Below, piece by piece: positions 5,929 to 6,101 of a stretch of 6,101 nucleotides of DNA. Origin of the DNA: Acidobacteriota bacterium (GTDB taxonomy: Bacteria; Acidobacteriota; Thermoanaerobaculia; UBA5066); contig JAEUQS010000084.1 of NCBI GenBank assembly GCA_016789625.1, positions 1 to 6,101 of the forward strand. Direction: 5' to 3'. Below the pieces are notes generated by a model. It was not told the DNA's origin, searched no databases, and worked only from the letters and a program-made list of their open reading frames with translations. The position numbers and the translations under genes were made by a program. Numbering within the stretch: the stretch's first letter is position 1; the number at the start of each line of letters is the position of its first letter.

Positions 5929-5931
5929 GAC

Positions 5932-6101
5932 ATGCCGTTCTCCGAGGTCCTGCCCGCGCTCCTCGCCGCCCAGCGGGAGGGGCGCGCCGTCGCCGTGGCA
6001 ACGGTCGTGGACGTGCGGGGCTCGATGTACCGGCGTCCGGGCGCGCGGGCCGTTCTCGGGGAGCACGGCCCGCTCGCCGGCGTCGTCAGCGGGGGCTGTC
6101 T
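5932..6101 (+). CDS. XdhC/CoxI family protein, 5' part (runs off the window)
   Basis: Only the first 56 codons are visible from ATG 5932. After an amphipathic helix (VLPALLAAQREGRA) come VAVATVVDVRGSMYRRPGAR and then GPLAGVVSGGC, matching the XdhC/CoxI N-terminal domain pattern of TVV..GS.PR.PGA.M followed by G.ISGGC. Family members insert or sulfurate the molybdenum cofactor of xanthine dehydrogenase and CO dehydrogenase-type enzymes; some, such as YqeB-type proteins, serve selenium-dependent molybdenum hydroxylases. The conserved Cys is present. The unusual M-Y in place of T-P before R is a small deviation. It lies 49 bases after creD on the same strand, so co-transcription is possible. The second (Rossmann) domain is not visible. 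Confidence 0.85.
   Translation, partial: MPFSEVLPALLAAQREGRAVAVATVVDVRGSMYRRPGARAVLGEHGPLAGVVSGGC

Noticed and set aside
1..6101. CRISPR array, insertion sequence, tRNA or rRNA
   Set aside because: No regularly spaced repeats, transposase motifs, terminal inverted repeats or tRNA-like cloverleaf were seen on either strand.

Overview
The window is GC-rich DNA, with G or C at most third codon positions and several GTG starts. It looks like a free-living bacterium of the Acidobacteriota (Thermoanaerobaculia or Holophagae-like) or possibly a myxobacterial or deltaproteobacterial relative. That placement rests on the kinds of proteins present (degenerate VWFA-type protein, HExxH peptidase with SH3-like domain, secreted protein with a MAM-like tail, DUF4112, CreD) and is an inference, not a measured phylogeny.

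Layout from left to right. (1) The 3' end of a secreted protein gene, closed by a strong rho-independent terminator (204-231). (2) A two-gene + strand operon: a membrane-anchored Ig-like/VWFA-like protein (258-1556), then a secreted SH3/HELTH metallopeptidase (1553-2731) whose GTG start overlaps the previous stop. (3) A convergent - strand gene, selD (2762-3817), for selenide, water dikinase. (4) Divergent from selD, with only 30 bases between the starts, a DUF4112 membrane protein (3848-4411). (5) A structured intergenic leader (4412-4517) carrying two tandem 13-bp palindromes and a hairpin that covers part of the Shine-Dalgarno of the next gene. (6) creD (4518-5882). (7) A second hairpin over a ribosome binding site, then the 5' end of an XdhC/CoxI-family gene (5932 to the window edge).

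The main discovery is that selD is itself a selenoprotein gene. The reading frame is interrupted by a TGA (3766-3764, - strand) exactly where the catalytic Cys17 of E. coli SelD lies (U-A-A-K versus C-G-C-K). Eleven nucleotides after that UGA is a 6-bp stem with a GGUC apical loop, which has the geometry and exposed G-U of the bacterial SECIS element of E. coli fdhF. Simple ORF calling splits the gene and starts it at an internal GTG (3682), losing the active site. A Sec-containing SelD implies that the organism has SelA, SelB and tRNA-Sec elsewhere.

The other genes are ordinary members of known families. Their more unusual aspects are the loss of MIDAS residues in the VWFA-like protein and the untranslated leaders in front of creD and the xdhC-like gene.
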